A stretch of 64,000 bases of DNA from assembly GCA_030159075.1 (NCBI GenBank), contig BROG01000260.1:517001-581000 (forward strand). The letters run 5' to 3'. The notes under the pieces are model-generated. The model saw only the letters and a list, made by a program, of their open reading frames with translations. It ran no database searches and had not been told where the DNA came from. Below, one piece after another: positions 10,881 to 23,253 of the stretch. A program made the translations under genes and the position numbers. The stretch's first letter is position 1. The number at the start of each line of letters is the position of its first letter. Source of the stretch: Atrina japonica. Taxonomy: Eukaryota > Mollusca > Bivalvia > Pterioida > Pinnidae.

Positions 10881-10921
10881 AGTATCAGGACTTCCAGGAT
10901 GAACTATTCTCTCCCTATCGG

Positions 10922-11428
10922 TTGGGACAACATTTGTCTGAATGGCTGAAAGCCATACGATGGTTGATAAAATCTTGTATTCGAAAACTTAAAGGGACTA
11001 TGAAAACACGTTATCCCTCTGTAGTTAATGATCCAGAAGTAGTAACTGAAATGGATAGGTTACATGAACAATATGTACTGGTACCAGCAGACAAAGCCTC
11101 AAATAATATAGTTTTTATTTGTAAGGCACATTACTATAATTGTTTATTAGAAGAACTTGGGTTTAATACGAATTATGGAAATCCTACATACACACGTAGC
11201 TCACTTTCAAAGGACGAGATCCTTCATAATCACGTGTCCGTATTACGCTCATTTGATATACCTACAACGGATACCGATTTCGAGCTACCACATTTATACT
11301 GGATACCTAAACTTCATAAAACCCCATATAAACAAAGATACATAGCAGGATCCAGCAAATGTTCTACTAAACCTTTATCTTTACTCCTTAACAAGATATT
11401 GACAGCCATTAACAATACTGTACAGTAG
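10922..11428 (+). pseudogene. PLE-A reverse transcriptase, N-terminal part (A1)
   Basis: This frame has 168 codons. It carries the PLE-type block VLVPADKASNNIVFICKAHYY, the linker with LYWIPKLHKTP and the block RYIAGSSKCSTKPLS (corresponding to the finger region before motif A). It is closed prematurely by a 13-nt deletion relative to other copies and a T to A change that makes TAG. The Met at the start is only the first in the open stretch; the 5' limit of the element is not defined. Confidence 0.8.
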
Positions 11429-11454
11429 CTTATTCCAGAAGCGGTGTAAATCAG

Positions 11455-12339
11455 ATGTGGATACTTAAAAATTCTAAACAGCTTTTAGAAAATTTGAAGG
11501 CACACAATTTTTCTCGAATTCACAGTATCAAAACTTATGACTTTTCTACTCTTTACACTACTATTCCACATAAAAAATTAAAAGAAAGACTTTTCAGCAT
11601 CATAGACAATTGCTTTTTCACTAAAGGTGGTACCCGAAAATTTAAATATCTAGTGATTGGCTATCAGGATACTTATTTCGTCAAACACCACTCTGATTCT
11701 ACACATAAATATACTGAAGTTGATATAAAAAACATGCTGGAATTTCTAATAGACAATATATTTGTAATGTTCGGAGACGTGGTCTTTCAACAAACTATCG
11801 GCATTCCTATGGGAACCAATTGTGCTCCTTTATTGGCCGACCTGTTCCTTTATTCATACGAAGCAGACTTCATTCAGAAACTGCTGAATCAAAAGAAGAA
11901 AAAGTTAGCGGTGTCCTTTAATTTGACATTTAGATATATCGATGACGTTTTGTCAATTAATAATGACAATTTTCATACATATGTCAATGCGATATATCCC
12001 AGCGAACTAGAAATTAAAAATACAACAGAATCAAGCACATACGCTTTATACTTAGACATTTTACTTAAAATAAACACAGACGGGAAATTAGCAACTAAGC
12101 TATACGATAAACGCGACGATTTCGGCTTTCCCATCGTAGATTTTCCACATTTAAGTAGTAATATCCCTCAGTCACCCGCATATGGAGTTTATATTTCACA
12201 AATGATCCGATATGCCAGGGCGTGCACAACATATGAAGATTTCATATACAGAGGTAAACTACTCACTGACAAATTATTGACAGGGATATCGAAAACCGCG
12301 TTTAATGTCAACGTTCCGCAAATTTTACGGTCGGTATAA
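11455..12339 (+). pseudogene. PLE-A reverse transcriptase, catalytic part (A1)
   Basis: This stretch has 294 codons with motif A (YDFSTLYTTIPH), motif B (IGIPMGTNCAPLLADLF) and motif C (FRYIDDVLSINN), then the thumb and C-terminal region (LYDKRDDFGFPIV, PAYGVYISQMIRYARAC). The frame then shifts after a 2-nt loss, so the normal C-terminus (KFYGRYNSLV and so on) is read in another frame. No nuclease follows. Confidence 0.85.
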
Positions 12340-12624
12340 TAGTCTTGTTTGCGAGTACTCTGTTTCACTAAGTGAAATGTTGAGTTGCCTTTTCGTTGGC
12401 GGTTGTTGAGACGTCTGTACCAAATGTGACGAGGATACACTCCTCACTTGTTTCGTTGGACTTGACTGTGGACTCACGGCGGTGTGACCGGTCGACAGGG
12501 GATGCTTAATCCTCCATGGCACCTGATCCCACCTCTTGGTTTCCAGAGGTCCGTGTTTGTCAATTTTTACCAGATTTGTATCTGTGTCCTGGACATTATA
12601 TTGATTTATACTTTGGTATCTGAA

Positions 12625-12627
<3 letters not shown>

Positions 12628-12694
<67 letters not shown>
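12628..12694. repeat. (AT)n microsatellite at the 3' end of PLE-A copy A1
   Basis: The array starts exactly where the element's tail (TTTGGTATCTGAAATTTATA) ends. Confidence 0.9.
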
Positions 12695-12700
<6 letters not shown>

Positions 12701-12744
12701 TACTATGTATGTATATATATAAACTGTTTGTTAACAAAGGTTGA

Positions 12745-13720
12745 TGCAGTCAACGCAGATTTCATTGTTAATTGTTTGCGTTGAGGCAATTTACAAAGTT
12801 AGAATATCCCAGCAAACGCCAATCAAGCTCTTAATGCGGACATATTGTATGGTATGGAGTTATTCACCTTACTTCACATTAATGCACGTGACCCAATGTC
12901 ACAGGTATTGCGTTTATTCGAATTTCGATGTGACAGAAAAACAGGAAAACACCACTTTGAGGGAGGGATAGCGAAATATCGAGCCTCGTGAACAAACTTT
13001 CTTTATCTCAGCCTCGTAAAACAAATATATTCATGTTTTCGGTTAGGGTTTCGCAATCTATCCCTCAAAGTCATAGGTTGATCATGTTTTTATTAGTACA
13101 TTAAAATTTCATCCGGAACTCTCATCGAAACAGTGTGTATCAATAAACACGTCGTATGCATTGTTTGTAAACATGACGGATCAAGGATATTTTCTTGTTG
13201 ACAGTTTACATTGTTTAGAAAGATTTAATCGTCGCTTTTCTGGCCTCCACATAAACAAAATTGTCAGAGATTCTAAAGAATGGAAAATTAATAATGACGC
13301 GTCATCAATCTAGGCTGAAATTTTAATTACGAGATTGTAAGAAAACAGGCCTAATAATGTAGCTGTTATAAATGTTAGTATGAAACTTATTTAGAATAAA
13401 TTACAACATGTCGGAATGTCATAATATACATTAAATTAGCATATCCGTCGTAAAACGAGACGTTCCACATGTCACTTCTGTCACCTGTTTCTTATAACGA
13501 TATGGGCAATGGGATATATATTAAGCATACTATTTTACACTTTGAAATAAGGAACAAACAACATACTACATCTAGTAATTGAATACAATAACATATCATT
13601 GAATATATCATCAGATACGCTGTGCATGTATTTATTGCTTAGGTCATTGTTCTTTTTGAGTGTACTATAGTGAACTAACAAATATTTAAAACATGCATGT
13701 CATTGTGTTAACCACAAGGA
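12745..13720. other. Intergenic, nothing recognised
   Basis: AT-rich spacer. The short frame at 12741-12971 has no recognisable content. Confidence 0.5.
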
Positions 13721-13721
13721 A

Positions 13722-13812
13722 GTCCAGGAGGCAAAACCTAAATGGCGAAGACTGGACAAACAATGGCGAACTGTTGGGGAAGCAAAAGGTGGGATCAGAT
13801 GCCACGGCGGAT
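13722..13812 (-). repeat. Solitary PLE-A 3' tail (short)
   Basis: Reverse complement of the tail core. GTGGGATCAGATGCCACGG (13791-13809) and the GGACAAACAATGG block match the conserved tail in reverse. Confidence 0.6.
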
Positions 13813-14437
13813 TAAGTATTAGTTAAAGTTAATTATATTCATTTGTTAACAGTAAAAACATTGCAAGGCGATGCGTAAAATGCATTATGTCTCTTGATAA
13901 ACCTTATTTATAATAACATGTCATGACGTAGTTATGTAATGATTTTCTAAGTTAAAGGGTAATTCCATTGGTTCAATGGATAAGTAGGGATCGCCTCCAT
14001 CACACAACTATACACCATATATACGATGAAAACGTGATACACAAAATAGGTTGATCGATTTATACACTCCCCCAAAACTTAACTCATTAACACTACTCTT
14101 ACATGCATTCAGAAAAATAATCCAGTTGGATAAAGCATATTTGAAACACAAATTTTGTATACTGAATTAACGGAAGTTCAACATTTGCTGCATTTTTCAA
14201 AAAAAAATTTATTTTCCTTTTTTACTTCTTAGTTTGGAATACAATAATTAAAAAGATATACACAGGCATAAAAGTTCTTAAATCCCCATATATTTTGCGA
14301 AAAATTGCTTGAGAGACGCAGGTTTGACTCTTTTCTAATTGCAATTGATTAAGTTAACTTTACTATTTGTATATGAAAACCGTACTGGGCCTGACCTTAT
14401 GTTCACAAAATATAAACCTAAATGTATCGTCAAATCC

Positions 14438-14478
14438 ATCTAAGAGTATATCCACTGTTAGTTTTTGAGAAACAATTA
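14438..14478 (+). repeat. 41-bp inverted repeat, left arm
   Basis: This is the reverse complement, with one mismatch, of 14893-14933. It starts CCATCTAAGAGTATATCC. The arms are separated by about 415 bases that include a PLE-A tail. Confidence 0.8.
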
Positions 14479-14794
14479 TGTCTGCGTCTATGTGTAGCTT
14501 TTCTTTGTTATTGTACATCAAGTACAAGTAGTAAAAGTAGAAAAAATCGGAATAAGTTTTTGTAAACATAGCTAATCCCATTTAAATGTTGATTGTAAAA
14601 TAGAAAAAGACAATTTTCAGAAAAAATAATATCATGATTAAACTCTAGGGCAACTGATGACAATTATGCAATGTAACGATTTGGAAACATGTTCATGTTA
14701 ATATTTAATATCTGTACCTAGAGAGATTACTTTTTGAAGCTAATGTTTCACGGTGGCCTTGTATACAAATATTTTGTTTCACTAGATAAAATGT

Positions 14795-14898
14795 TTTCAC
14801 GAGGATACACGATACTCCATGATACCTGATCCTACATCGGAATTTCAATACGTCCGTGCTTGTCCAGTGTTCACCAGATTTGTATATATACATATTGT
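14795..14898 (+). repeat. Solitary PLE-A 3' tail (degenerate)
   Basis: It contains ACGAGGATACACG, CTCCATGATACCTGATCC and GTCCGTGCTTGTCCAGTG followed by TTCACCAG in tail order. Confidence 0.6.
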
Positions 14899-14933
14899 TT
14901 CTCAAAACCTAACAGTGGATATACTCTTAGATG
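14893..14933 (-). repeat. 41-bp inverted repeat, right arm
   Basis: This is the partner of 14438-14478, ending GGATATACTCTTAGATGG. Confidence 0.8.
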
Positions 14934-15469
14934 GACCTGGCAATACGTGATATTATGTGATACCACTTCCATTTTCTTTCGATATATACATTCATATTGA
15001 ATTGTGACCTTGTTTAACATCTAATACGCAATAGATATATGTATACACTGCAGTTATTAAAATGTGATATCGTCACTCTTTATCATTTCACCATTCATAG
15101 GAATTCACAACTTTCACTTTGACTAAAATTTCACCTTTAAGAACAAAACACCGACTTGTCAAGAACATAATTAGCATGAGACAAAAAGCTGCACACTTGA
15201 TTAATGAGAATGCTTGTAGAAAGCCACATAATGGTTTATATACGTATTAAAGTATACAGTAGTCGTGTCAATTTAAGTATTTCGTGTTCTTTATGAATAG
15301 TTATTTATTTTTTCAGAATCCACATGCAACAATGTTTAGCATGTTATTAATGTGCGGTTTTGATCACAGAAAAAAAACAATTACATTCGTCATAGCTAAC
15401 ATAAAGTTGCGACATATTATTTAATGCATATTTGTGTAATTAAATAATGCAATAAGACATTTTACTGAC

Positions 15470-16013
15470 TATAGACACAGACGGGAAATTAAGCTATATG
15501 ACAAACGCGACGATTTCGGCTTTCCCATCGTAAATTTTCCACATTTAAGTAGTAATATCCCACAATCACTCGCATATGGAGTTTATATTTCACAAATGAT
15601 ATGCCAGAACGTGTTCAACATATGAACAATTCATATACAGATGTAAACTACTCACTGACATAGCGATATCGAAAACCGCGTCTGATGTAAACGTTCCGCG
15701 AATTTTACGGTCGGTATAATAGTCCTGTTTGCGATTACTCTGTTTCATTAAGTAAAAGGTTGAATTGCCTTTTCGTTGGCGATTGTTGAGACGTCTGTAC
15801 TAATTGTGACGAGGGATCTTTCCTCACGTGTTTCATTTGGATTTGACTGTGGGCTCGCGGCGGCGGGTGTGACCGGTCGATAGGTGGTGATTACTCCTCC
15901 ATGACATCTGATCCCACTTCTTGATTTCCAGAGATTCGTGTTTCTCAATTTTTACCAGATTTGTATCTGTATCCTGGGCATCCGAAAGATTTAAACTTTG
16001 GTGTCTTGAGAAT
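15470..16013 (+). pseudogene. PLE-A C-terminal fragment with 3' tail (A5)
   Basis: It begins inside the C-terminal region (ACAGACGGGAAATTAAGC), keeps DDFGFPIVNFPHLSSNIP in frame, then has several small deletions. The complete tail follows (about 15785-16013). It is 5' truncated and frameshifted. Confidence 0.8.
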
Positions 16014-16284
16014 TTTTTATATACGTTTCGTAATTCAGAAATAAGATTAATGACTGTTATTAGCCGTGAATCGTAAAGGAATTTGTGTACATGTAGAATG
16101 TAAGTCTATTTTACAACTCTCTACTATTTATTTGTAGACCTTCGGTAGCATTATCTACTGTCTTTACTGTCCTATTCTAAGACTATATTTCTATATAAGT
16201 GACATTTGTTAGTTTCCAATGCACTTTTTATTCAGCTTTTGTATTCTAATGTATATAAATTGTATACCTTTTCGCCTAGCTTGA

Positions 16285-16470
16285 CCTTTTCAAAAATACT
16301 CTAGAAGTTTCCATGGGTCAGTTGCAATGCGTATGGCATTCTGCTGGCAGGGGACACTGACTCCTTCCGGACACATTGTCCATCCCGCAACTTTTCTTCA
16401 TGTTAGACATTTTGTACATCGAATGTTTCGTATTCTAATGTCATGTCTTTATTTTTACCTTGAAAGTTGT
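16285..16470 (+). repeat. PLE family B 3' tail (B1)
   Basis: It contains GGGGACACTGACTCCTTCCG, then GACA..TGTCC-ATCCCG and CATGTTAGACATTTTGTACA. The same block order occurs at 19660-19935, 25220-25470 and 46960-47160. A second partial copy follows at 16535-16680. Confidence 0.65.
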
Positions 16471-16534
16471 TTTACGCCACACTCGATACATTTATATTAG
16501 CCATTACTATCAGTTATTACCTTACAGAAAGGAT

Positions 16535-16680
16535 GTCTTGTTAGGCATCGCAACCATCCAGCAATGTTTCTTAGTGTTCGGCATTTTGTATATATACTAC
16601 TTTGTCGCATTGTAATGGACTTGGAGTTTCGATTATCCCTTTATATATTTTTTTTATTTTTACCTTAATCTGTTTAGTGT
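16535..16680 (+). repeat. PLE family B tail, second partial copy
   Basis: It repeats the terminal part of the family B tail (CATTTTGTATATA, TTGTCGCATTGTAATG, TTTCGATTATCC). Confidence 0.5.
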
Positions 16681-16904
16681 GAAAAGTTTTGTTTTGTCTT
16701 TTGAAAGTTATGCTTGTTGTTTGGATGACAACTTTAATTGATAAAATTGAACTTGCATTGAGTTTCGTTTTGTTCCTAAAGATTCTTTGATAATCCGCAG
16801 AACTATCTACTAAGATTGCAAATCCGACACGCATGACGTTCGTAATTAAAACAGCATTACTTTATTTTTTTTTCTAAAAAAATATATTTCTTTTGTTTTT
16901 ACTA

Positions 16905-17060
16905 GGCACACAGTCATAAACTTTTTCATATTCCTATATATCTTGTGAAAAAAATACTTGGGAAATCCAGATTGGCGATTATTTATTAGCTAATGATTAT
17001 TTCGTACCTTACATTTGTGAAATCCATAAAACCTGACAGGGTGGAGTTCCGTTGACCTGC
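16905..17060 (+). repeat. Dispersed repeat, family D (degenerate)
   Basis: It shares the CAGTCATAAAC, TATTCCTATAT and TTGTGAAA segments with 59400-59535 and more weakly with 26680-26830 and 14265-14410 (reverse). Confidence 0.4.
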
Positions 17061-17354
17061 ACGAGTTTTAAGTTTAGGTAATAAGACATTACATTAAAAT
17101 TCACTCGGACTAGTGTAATCGTTCCTACTTGTCACAATTCATAAGAGAGTATCCAATGAGGAATTAAATCTTTTAACGTTTTCCGTGCAGCTTGTCATAA
17201 CCGAAAAGAGAGTAGAAACATCAGTTTATTAATCAAAAGGTTACTACGCCCTGCTATATCATGTGAATTGGAAAATATTTGTTTATGCATATGACCCTGA
17301 ACTTCACCTTATTCACATAAACTATACTGGAAGATACGAATTAGTATGCCTTTG

Positions 17355-17386
<32 letters not shown>

Positions 17387-17520
17387 CTCAAAGAGCAATA
17401 TTTTATATATAACCCCACACATTTCATATATATTATATATATATATATATATATTTACTTTACCACTATGAGATTCATGATATATATATATATAACCATT
17501 GCCTGATGATATATAATATA

Positions 17521-17521
<1 letters not shown>

Positions 17522-17592
<71 letters not shown>
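17522..17592. repeat. (AT)n microsatellite
   Basis: AT array with smaller AT runs just upstream (17370-17390, 17435-17455). Confidence 0.9.
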
Positions 17593-17596
<4 letters not shown>

Positions 17597-17599
17597 GTT

Positions 17600-18250
17600 C
17601 CACGCATCTATCGTATCTGTAAAAACCAGTTTAACGAATGCCCCTTTGAATAGCATGGCTTAATATATAATTGTGATTATCAACCATTTTTGAGTTCTCT
17701 TAAAGACTGTGTAGCAGTTTATTTTGATGATGAAGACAAGCATTTATTATCCCAATACTTTCACCTGGAATATAATATACGAGATCATTGACTGTAATAA
17801 ATGACACATATTTTCCCTCTATCATGATGTACGAACATCTTAAGATAGCTTATTTTACAAATTACTGCATTATACATGACATATATTTACATGTGAAATA
17901 TTAAAATACCATGCTGAGTGTATATATATCAGCGACCGTCACAGAACAATGGGCATGTATTCATTCACGTACGATCGGCGTTCCTGGAATAATAACTAAT
18001 GTTCATGTTGATTAATAATAATACAAAAATATATTTAAGTCGTGATATTGTAATTTCATTGAGCAAAAGAATATGTGAATTTAAAATATAAATTTTGTTT
18101 GTGATAAACTGTGATTTTTTGTCTTGTTACAAGGATCACAAAATCTGATGGAAAGGCATGATATATTCATACAAAATAAAAAATATATATTCACATACAA
18201 CGTTTGTTTGTTTGTTTGCTATCTTACATCCCATAAATATTTGTTCACTT
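17600..18250. other. Intergenic, nothing recognised
   Basis: AT-rich spacer between microsatellites. Confidence 0.5.
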
Positions 18251-18254
18251 ACAT

Positions 18255-18256
<2 letters not shown>

Positions 18257-18319
<63 letters not shown>
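18257..18319. repeat. (AT)n-(GT)n compound microsatellite
   Basis: AT run to 18285, then about 17 GT units. Confidence 0.9.
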
Positions 18320-18321
<2 letters not shown>

Positions 18322-19176
18322 ATGTATAGTACAATGAATTAGTCAATGTTTGTTTTAATGATAAGAATAGACAGGTTACCACTGAAGTAAGATACCTCAC
18401 GACGTATGAATGCAGAGGGTCATAAAATTATCTTAACATGCGCAAATTATGTAATTATTGATTAAAATAATGGAATGGTATGAATGCTTACAGCGTCGAT
18501 TCTTAAAACGCTGTTTCATCCCCGTCTGAATACAACACAAATTAAAACAATGTAAACTAACTATTTTAATGATTTTTATTAACATATTAAGACAACATTG
18601 AACAAGTAACTACAGACACGCGCCACAAATTGTTTATATATACACGTCGTGCCTTAAATGAAAATAAAAAACATTCACAAGTAGCAGCCCTATCACTCCC
18701 GAGGCATGGATCTTTCTTTACAAAGTTTAGCATGCCTTAATGTAAGTATATTACATTTCATTTATTCATGAGTTAATTATTCTAAGTATAAGAGCGTTCA
18801 TCAAGATATCAGCTTTACCGAAATATGTAGTGAATTTTCATCCGTTATTCTAACACACTTGTTAATTCATAATTTGAATATTCATTTTTGCATGCGTCTA
18901 AACGTATATTATACAACGGTTACTGTCATCTATTTCTATGATATATATTTTCATACAGAAAGAAAAAGTAACCCTTTGACATCGTCTCACCTTTTCAAAA
19001 AGTATCAATATTTTGTAATTTGACCACAACGGCCATTTTAGTTACTTTAACAGAATTATTTATTAATCAATGTGCGTATAAGTATCATAGGTACACCCTC
19101 TATAACGGAGAAACCATCAGCATTTGAGATTGCAGAGATGTTCACCACTGCTTTGTCGATTCGCATTTTTGGAATA

Positions 19177-19211
19177 TCAATACAGGCGGTGCGGAGTCAT
19201 TGCCGGACAAA
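19177..19211 (-). CDS. Weak candidate for the terminal exon of gene 2
   Basis: The minus strand has an excellent acceptor (TTTTTCTTTTATTACAG). It is followed in phase 1 by ten codons (CPAMTPHRLY) and TGA, and further on by AATAAA-type sequence near 19050. It has no similarity to the putative exon 5 of gene 1, and intron 4 would be 1.6 kb. The longer frame in phase 2 after the same acceptor would not fit the upstream exon. Confidence 0.2.
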
Positions 19212-19659
19212 CTGTAATAAAAGAAAAATGATAGAGTGAATGATATTATCTGGGGTAGCGTATGCAAGCTTGGATCTTGCTGAATAAGGCTACAGTATAA
19301 TTTTACATAATTGTTCGAAATCACCAATTAGGGTTTTTTTGTGTCACTGGAACACTGATCTGAATCATTGTTGCAATTAATGATTGTCTTAATATCTTAA
19401 TCCACAAGAACTAAGATTATAGATTAACTTTCAACACTGTTTAATCTTTGACAACATATTTGGGCTTATCAGTTATAAGTTGTCTCATACCATCTTTCTA
19501 TTTCGAAACTGTCTATCTTAGATATATCATGGCGTCTTGTTTTTACCTTATTTTATGTAATGCTACAACCTTACTTAGTATTGATGGTTAATGTAAAAAT
19601 AAAAAAAAAACAAAGTAAGGGTAAAATTTATGGATTTTTTCATGTTAGGGAGGACCGTC

Positions 19660-19935
19660 ATATACAATGACTCCTTTTCGCCAATGAGATCTCAAACTGA
19701 TGCCATTTTCACAACGTTTGACTTTTTCACCGAACTTTCCATGTCATATTGTCCACGTCTATGACATGCTTACAGGGGACGCTGATTCCTTTCGGACACC
19801 TGGTCCCATCCCGTTTGGGATTTGCAATTGGTTTTCATGTTAGGACAATTTGCGTATCTAATTTGTCGTATTATAATGCATTTTCAGTTTCAATTATCCA
19901 TCGGTACTTCTTCGTTTTACTTTCAACACCTTAAT
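19660..19935 (+). repeat. PLE family B 3' tail (B2)
   Basis: It contains GGGGACGCTGATTCCTTTCG, GACACCTGGTCCCATCCCG, TTTGGGATTTGCAATTG and CATGTTAGGACA in order. This is the best preserved family B tail. Confidence 0.75.
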
Positions 19936-19999
19936 ATTTCCACTGTGAAATACCATTGGATTTGTATGAACTGATGACTGAGTTGGACCATGTTTCAGT

Positions 20000-20700
20000 A
20001 ATTAATTGAAATGTCAGTGGGATCAAAACACACCTTTATTTGATATCATGCTTGAAACTAAATGTTATTGACATTTAATTTTTTTAAAGCATCGATATTC
20101 CAATCTTGTAACAAAATAAAAGGATTCTGCTTTTGAATCGGAGGTATTTGTCTGAAATTCTTTAAAAGGTTTCAGTTGAATGGCACCAATATGCAAAACG
20201 GTCTATTTTCTATCCATAAAACATTTATGTTCTCCGACTGTTTACTGATATCATCCAAAACAATCATTGTAAAATAAGTGAAACGGTATCAAAGTACATT
20301 TTTGTTCCGTTTTTTTTAAATAGCAAGTATTATCACACGACGCGATTAGTGTATGTAATAGATAGGTAAAGGAGGTTATTGTCATTTTATTATTCCTCAC
20401 GAACTTACACGTTTATATCATTTATGTATGAAAATAGCTTTCAACGTGATACAACATAATAAGTAAAAACTATTACGAATATGTCTTGCGTTCAGAATAC
20501 ATAGCTATAAATCAATCAACTTCTTTATGCTATATTTTAATTTGTTTATATAAAATATCTAATGTAAATGACTGGTGAATAGATGGCATTGACCTTTTTA
20601 CACTAAGTATAAAATATGATCAACATCAATATCGGATTGGTACAACTTATGTGTGATTTACATTACATGAAATATCATCTTATTATCAATTTGAAATTAC
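20000..20700. other. Downstream region of gene 2, last exon not identified
   Basis: On the minus strand this should follow exon 4 of gene 2. I see several short frames but no acceptor in the right phase with convincing coding sequence. Confidence 0.4.
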
Positions 20701-20706
20701 GATACC

Positions 20707-20708
<2 letters not shown>

Positions 20709-20801
<93 letters not shown>
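20709..20801. repeat. (AT)n microsatellite
   Basis: A 93-base AT array, 58 bases beyond the donor of gene 2 exon 4. Confidence 0.9.
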
Positions 20802-20802
<1 letters not shown>

Positions 20803-20858
20803 TGGCTCACAGGGCAATATATTCCTTTGCTAAATCGTAATATAAACAAAAGATATAC

Positions 20859-21095
20859 CTGGAAACATTCTTGACAGTCCTTGGATGTCCAAAAACGCAG
20901 ATGGATTCAAACCCAGTTTGTGTTTTATTATTTTATCCAGATAGGATCTTAATTTTGGGCCTGCAAATGGCTTGCGTGTACGTACTTCCACTGTCAATGC
21001 ACATCCCTTTTGAAATCGAGGAGCACATCCAACCTCGACAGTATATGTAAGGTAATCAGTACAGGCAAAAAACATCTCGTACACACGAAGATGCG
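20859..21095 (-). CDS. Gene 2, exon 4 (conserved C-terminal domain exon)
   Basis: This 237-nt exon is phase 1 on both sides. The minus-strand acceptor is TTTTCCTTCCAG and the donor TTTCCAG|GTATAT. It encodes 78 full codons. Landmarks are HLRVYEMFFACTDYLTY, VGCAPRFQKGCAL, VRTRKPFAGPKLR, LDKIIK and LNPSAFLDIQGLSRMFP. It aligns end to end with 7310-7540 of gene 1, two codons longer near its N-terminus, and shares more than half its residues by eye. Both Gly-Cys motifs are kept. The next exon is not identified. Confidence 0.87.
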
Positions 21096-22814
21096 CTGGA
21101 AGGAAAACAGATAATGGTTCAATTAAAAGTTGCAGTTATGCAAAATCTAACTAGGCAAGTTTTATAACTAAACGATATAAGTGATGATAAGAGAATTAAA
21201 AAAAGAGACACATAAAACTCACAACATTCGATAATCGTAGATTCCATCTATATTACTGGGGGTAAGATAGTGGAATCGTCATCAATTCGTACTGTCGCCA
21301 TTGCTTTGTTCGACCGCATCCTATATAGTTCATATGACTAGTTAAGGAGCAGAAACTGCTTGAGATTTAGGGCATAAATTAAAAGGTAGGTTGCTACTCT
21401 GCATAAAACCTATAAATATTTACTGTGAAGTGTGCGACAAAATTTGGGATGCTCAAATGTCTCACACAACTTTTTGTTTTTGGATAGCTAAATTTTGGAC
21501 TTGGCAGCTGCGACTTGAAATGTTTCTCGTTGTGCAACAACTACATCTCAAAGAAACATACGAAAAGATGCCAATTACATTGTTTGGCAATTGGTCCGGT
21601 TGACAAACCTATCGTTAGCACGAGTTCATGGCATTCTGACGATGCATCTTAAACTTAGAAAACACATAATTGCAAGATACGCATTTGTTGATAGATGAAG
21701 AGAAGATAGTCCGTGTTGGATATGCAAAAAGAGTACCTAATTTACAATTTAGTTACTTTTACTTTATTATTTTTAATAAACTTGGAAGATTTTCAACCAA
21801 ATTTGAACTACCCCCCCACCAAAAAAAAAAAAAACAAAAAAAAAAAAACAACAACAACAGAAAAACCAAATGCCCATGTATTGCCTAGCGATTACGCAAG
21901 GTCAACAAGGTTTTATATGTTTTTTAATTTTAAAATCTTCAAAAGGCCACAAAGCGAAAATAGTCTTTACAATTGAAACTCTCAGACGCATTTGGCTATA
22001 CATTTAGAATTATTATATTGCCTTGCTTGATACGACCTTCCCTTAAACTAACCTATTATCAATTGGAGCTCAACTGATGAAGTCTAATTTACAGAATCGA
22101 TCGTCTTGAGCATTGTAACATGGTATGTATTATGTTTATAGTATTTATATGTAATGTTCCTCGACAGCAAGAATTTCACAGGGAAGTTCTATAAAAACGT
22201 TGTTCTGAAAAAATTAAGTTCTACTACACACTTCACCGCCCCAAAACAGGACTGCGGTACCTCCGGCTTTAGCATAATAATACATTTTTATAACAATGTC
22301 AATAATATATCCGCTAACAAGCACGTATTGTGAAAGAATGCTCTGAGTTAGAGAAGGTTACGGTCTTCCAACAGGCAGATGGAAAGTATTTTCAAGGGCA
22401 GGGCAAGTTATTATGATCAAAACATATGCTGTATAGGAGAGGCAATGCGAGAGATATTATCTTTATCGCTTTTCAAAGCGAATGGGAGACGTCTAACATG
22501 TGAAGAGAGTAAATGCGAATTATGATGTCAATGGGAACTCTTCATTACTGTTTTATTTTACAACTCAATTAAAGTTACGTTATATAATCGACAGCCACAT
22601 TTTTGCATATCACTGGTAAAATCTGACACACGCCTGTAGGTATTATTGTATTAATATATACTTTGAAGACACCAAAAATCCTTAAACATGTACTAGTAAA
22701 AATATGTTTGATAATAAAATTAAATTCAGTCACTTTATATTAACTTTAGCAATGCTACTTCTTGTTCCCTATCAATAATCCTAATTTATACAATGTCATG
22801 TTTTATCCACTTAC
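21096..22814 (-). other. Gene 2, intron 3
   Basis: This 1.7-kb phase-1 intron contains one hammerhead-like family C motif (22068-22111, + strand, so antisense to the gene) and A-rich stretches near 21820-21850. The frames at 21391-21603 and 21713-21976 are on the other strand and unsupported. Confidence 0.65.
22068..22111 (+). ncRNA. Hammerhead-like motif, family C copy 1
   Basis: Order: GCTCAA, CTGATGA, a 13-nt stem II region, GAAT, CGATCG, TC, TTGAGC. GCTCAA and TTGAGC form a perfect 6-bp stem I, and the CUGAUGA core is intact. GAAA has become GAAT, so this copy is probably inactive. Three other copies have the same layout. Confidence 0.6.
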
Positions 22815-22906
22815 TGTCAGGTGCTCTGTAATTAAAATAACCAGGTTTGGATGACGGGCACAATTTCGCTTGTTGAGAGAAACATTTCCCTGGTGAATAT
22901 AGGTAC
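22815..22906 (-). CDS. Gene 2, exon 3 (two-cysteine exon)
   Basis: The exon is 92 nt, entering in phase 2 after TTTTTCATAG and leaving in phase 1 at CCTGACA|GTAAGT. It reads RYLYSPGKCFSQQAKLCPSS then KPGYFNYRAPD and a split Thr codon. Length, phases and the Cys-x7-Cys-Pro pattern match 6941-7032 of gene 1. Longer frames that join it to the adjacent AT/GA microsatellite (Tyr-Ile, Ser-Leu runs) are artefacts. Confidence 0.87.

Positions 22907-23253
<347 letters not shown>

Larger units (their letters stand above)
10890..12627 (+). mobile_element. PLE family A, copy A1
   Basis: This is the copy with the longest preserved N-terminal part. Coding sequence runs 10922-12390 in pieces and is followed by the family A 3' tail (about 12397-12627), which passes directly into an (AT)n array. 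It lacks any GIY-YIG or other nuclease motif. Compared with the copy at 42.3-43.9 kb it has a 13-nt deletion plus a TAG near 11420 and a 2-nt deletion near 12281, so it cannot encode a full protein. Confidence 0.85.

Noticed and set aside
11157..11345. Plus-strand frames MGLIRIMEILHTH at 11157 and 42630
   Set aside because: Out-of-frame shadows of the PLE-A reverse transcriptase, repeated because the DNA is repeated.
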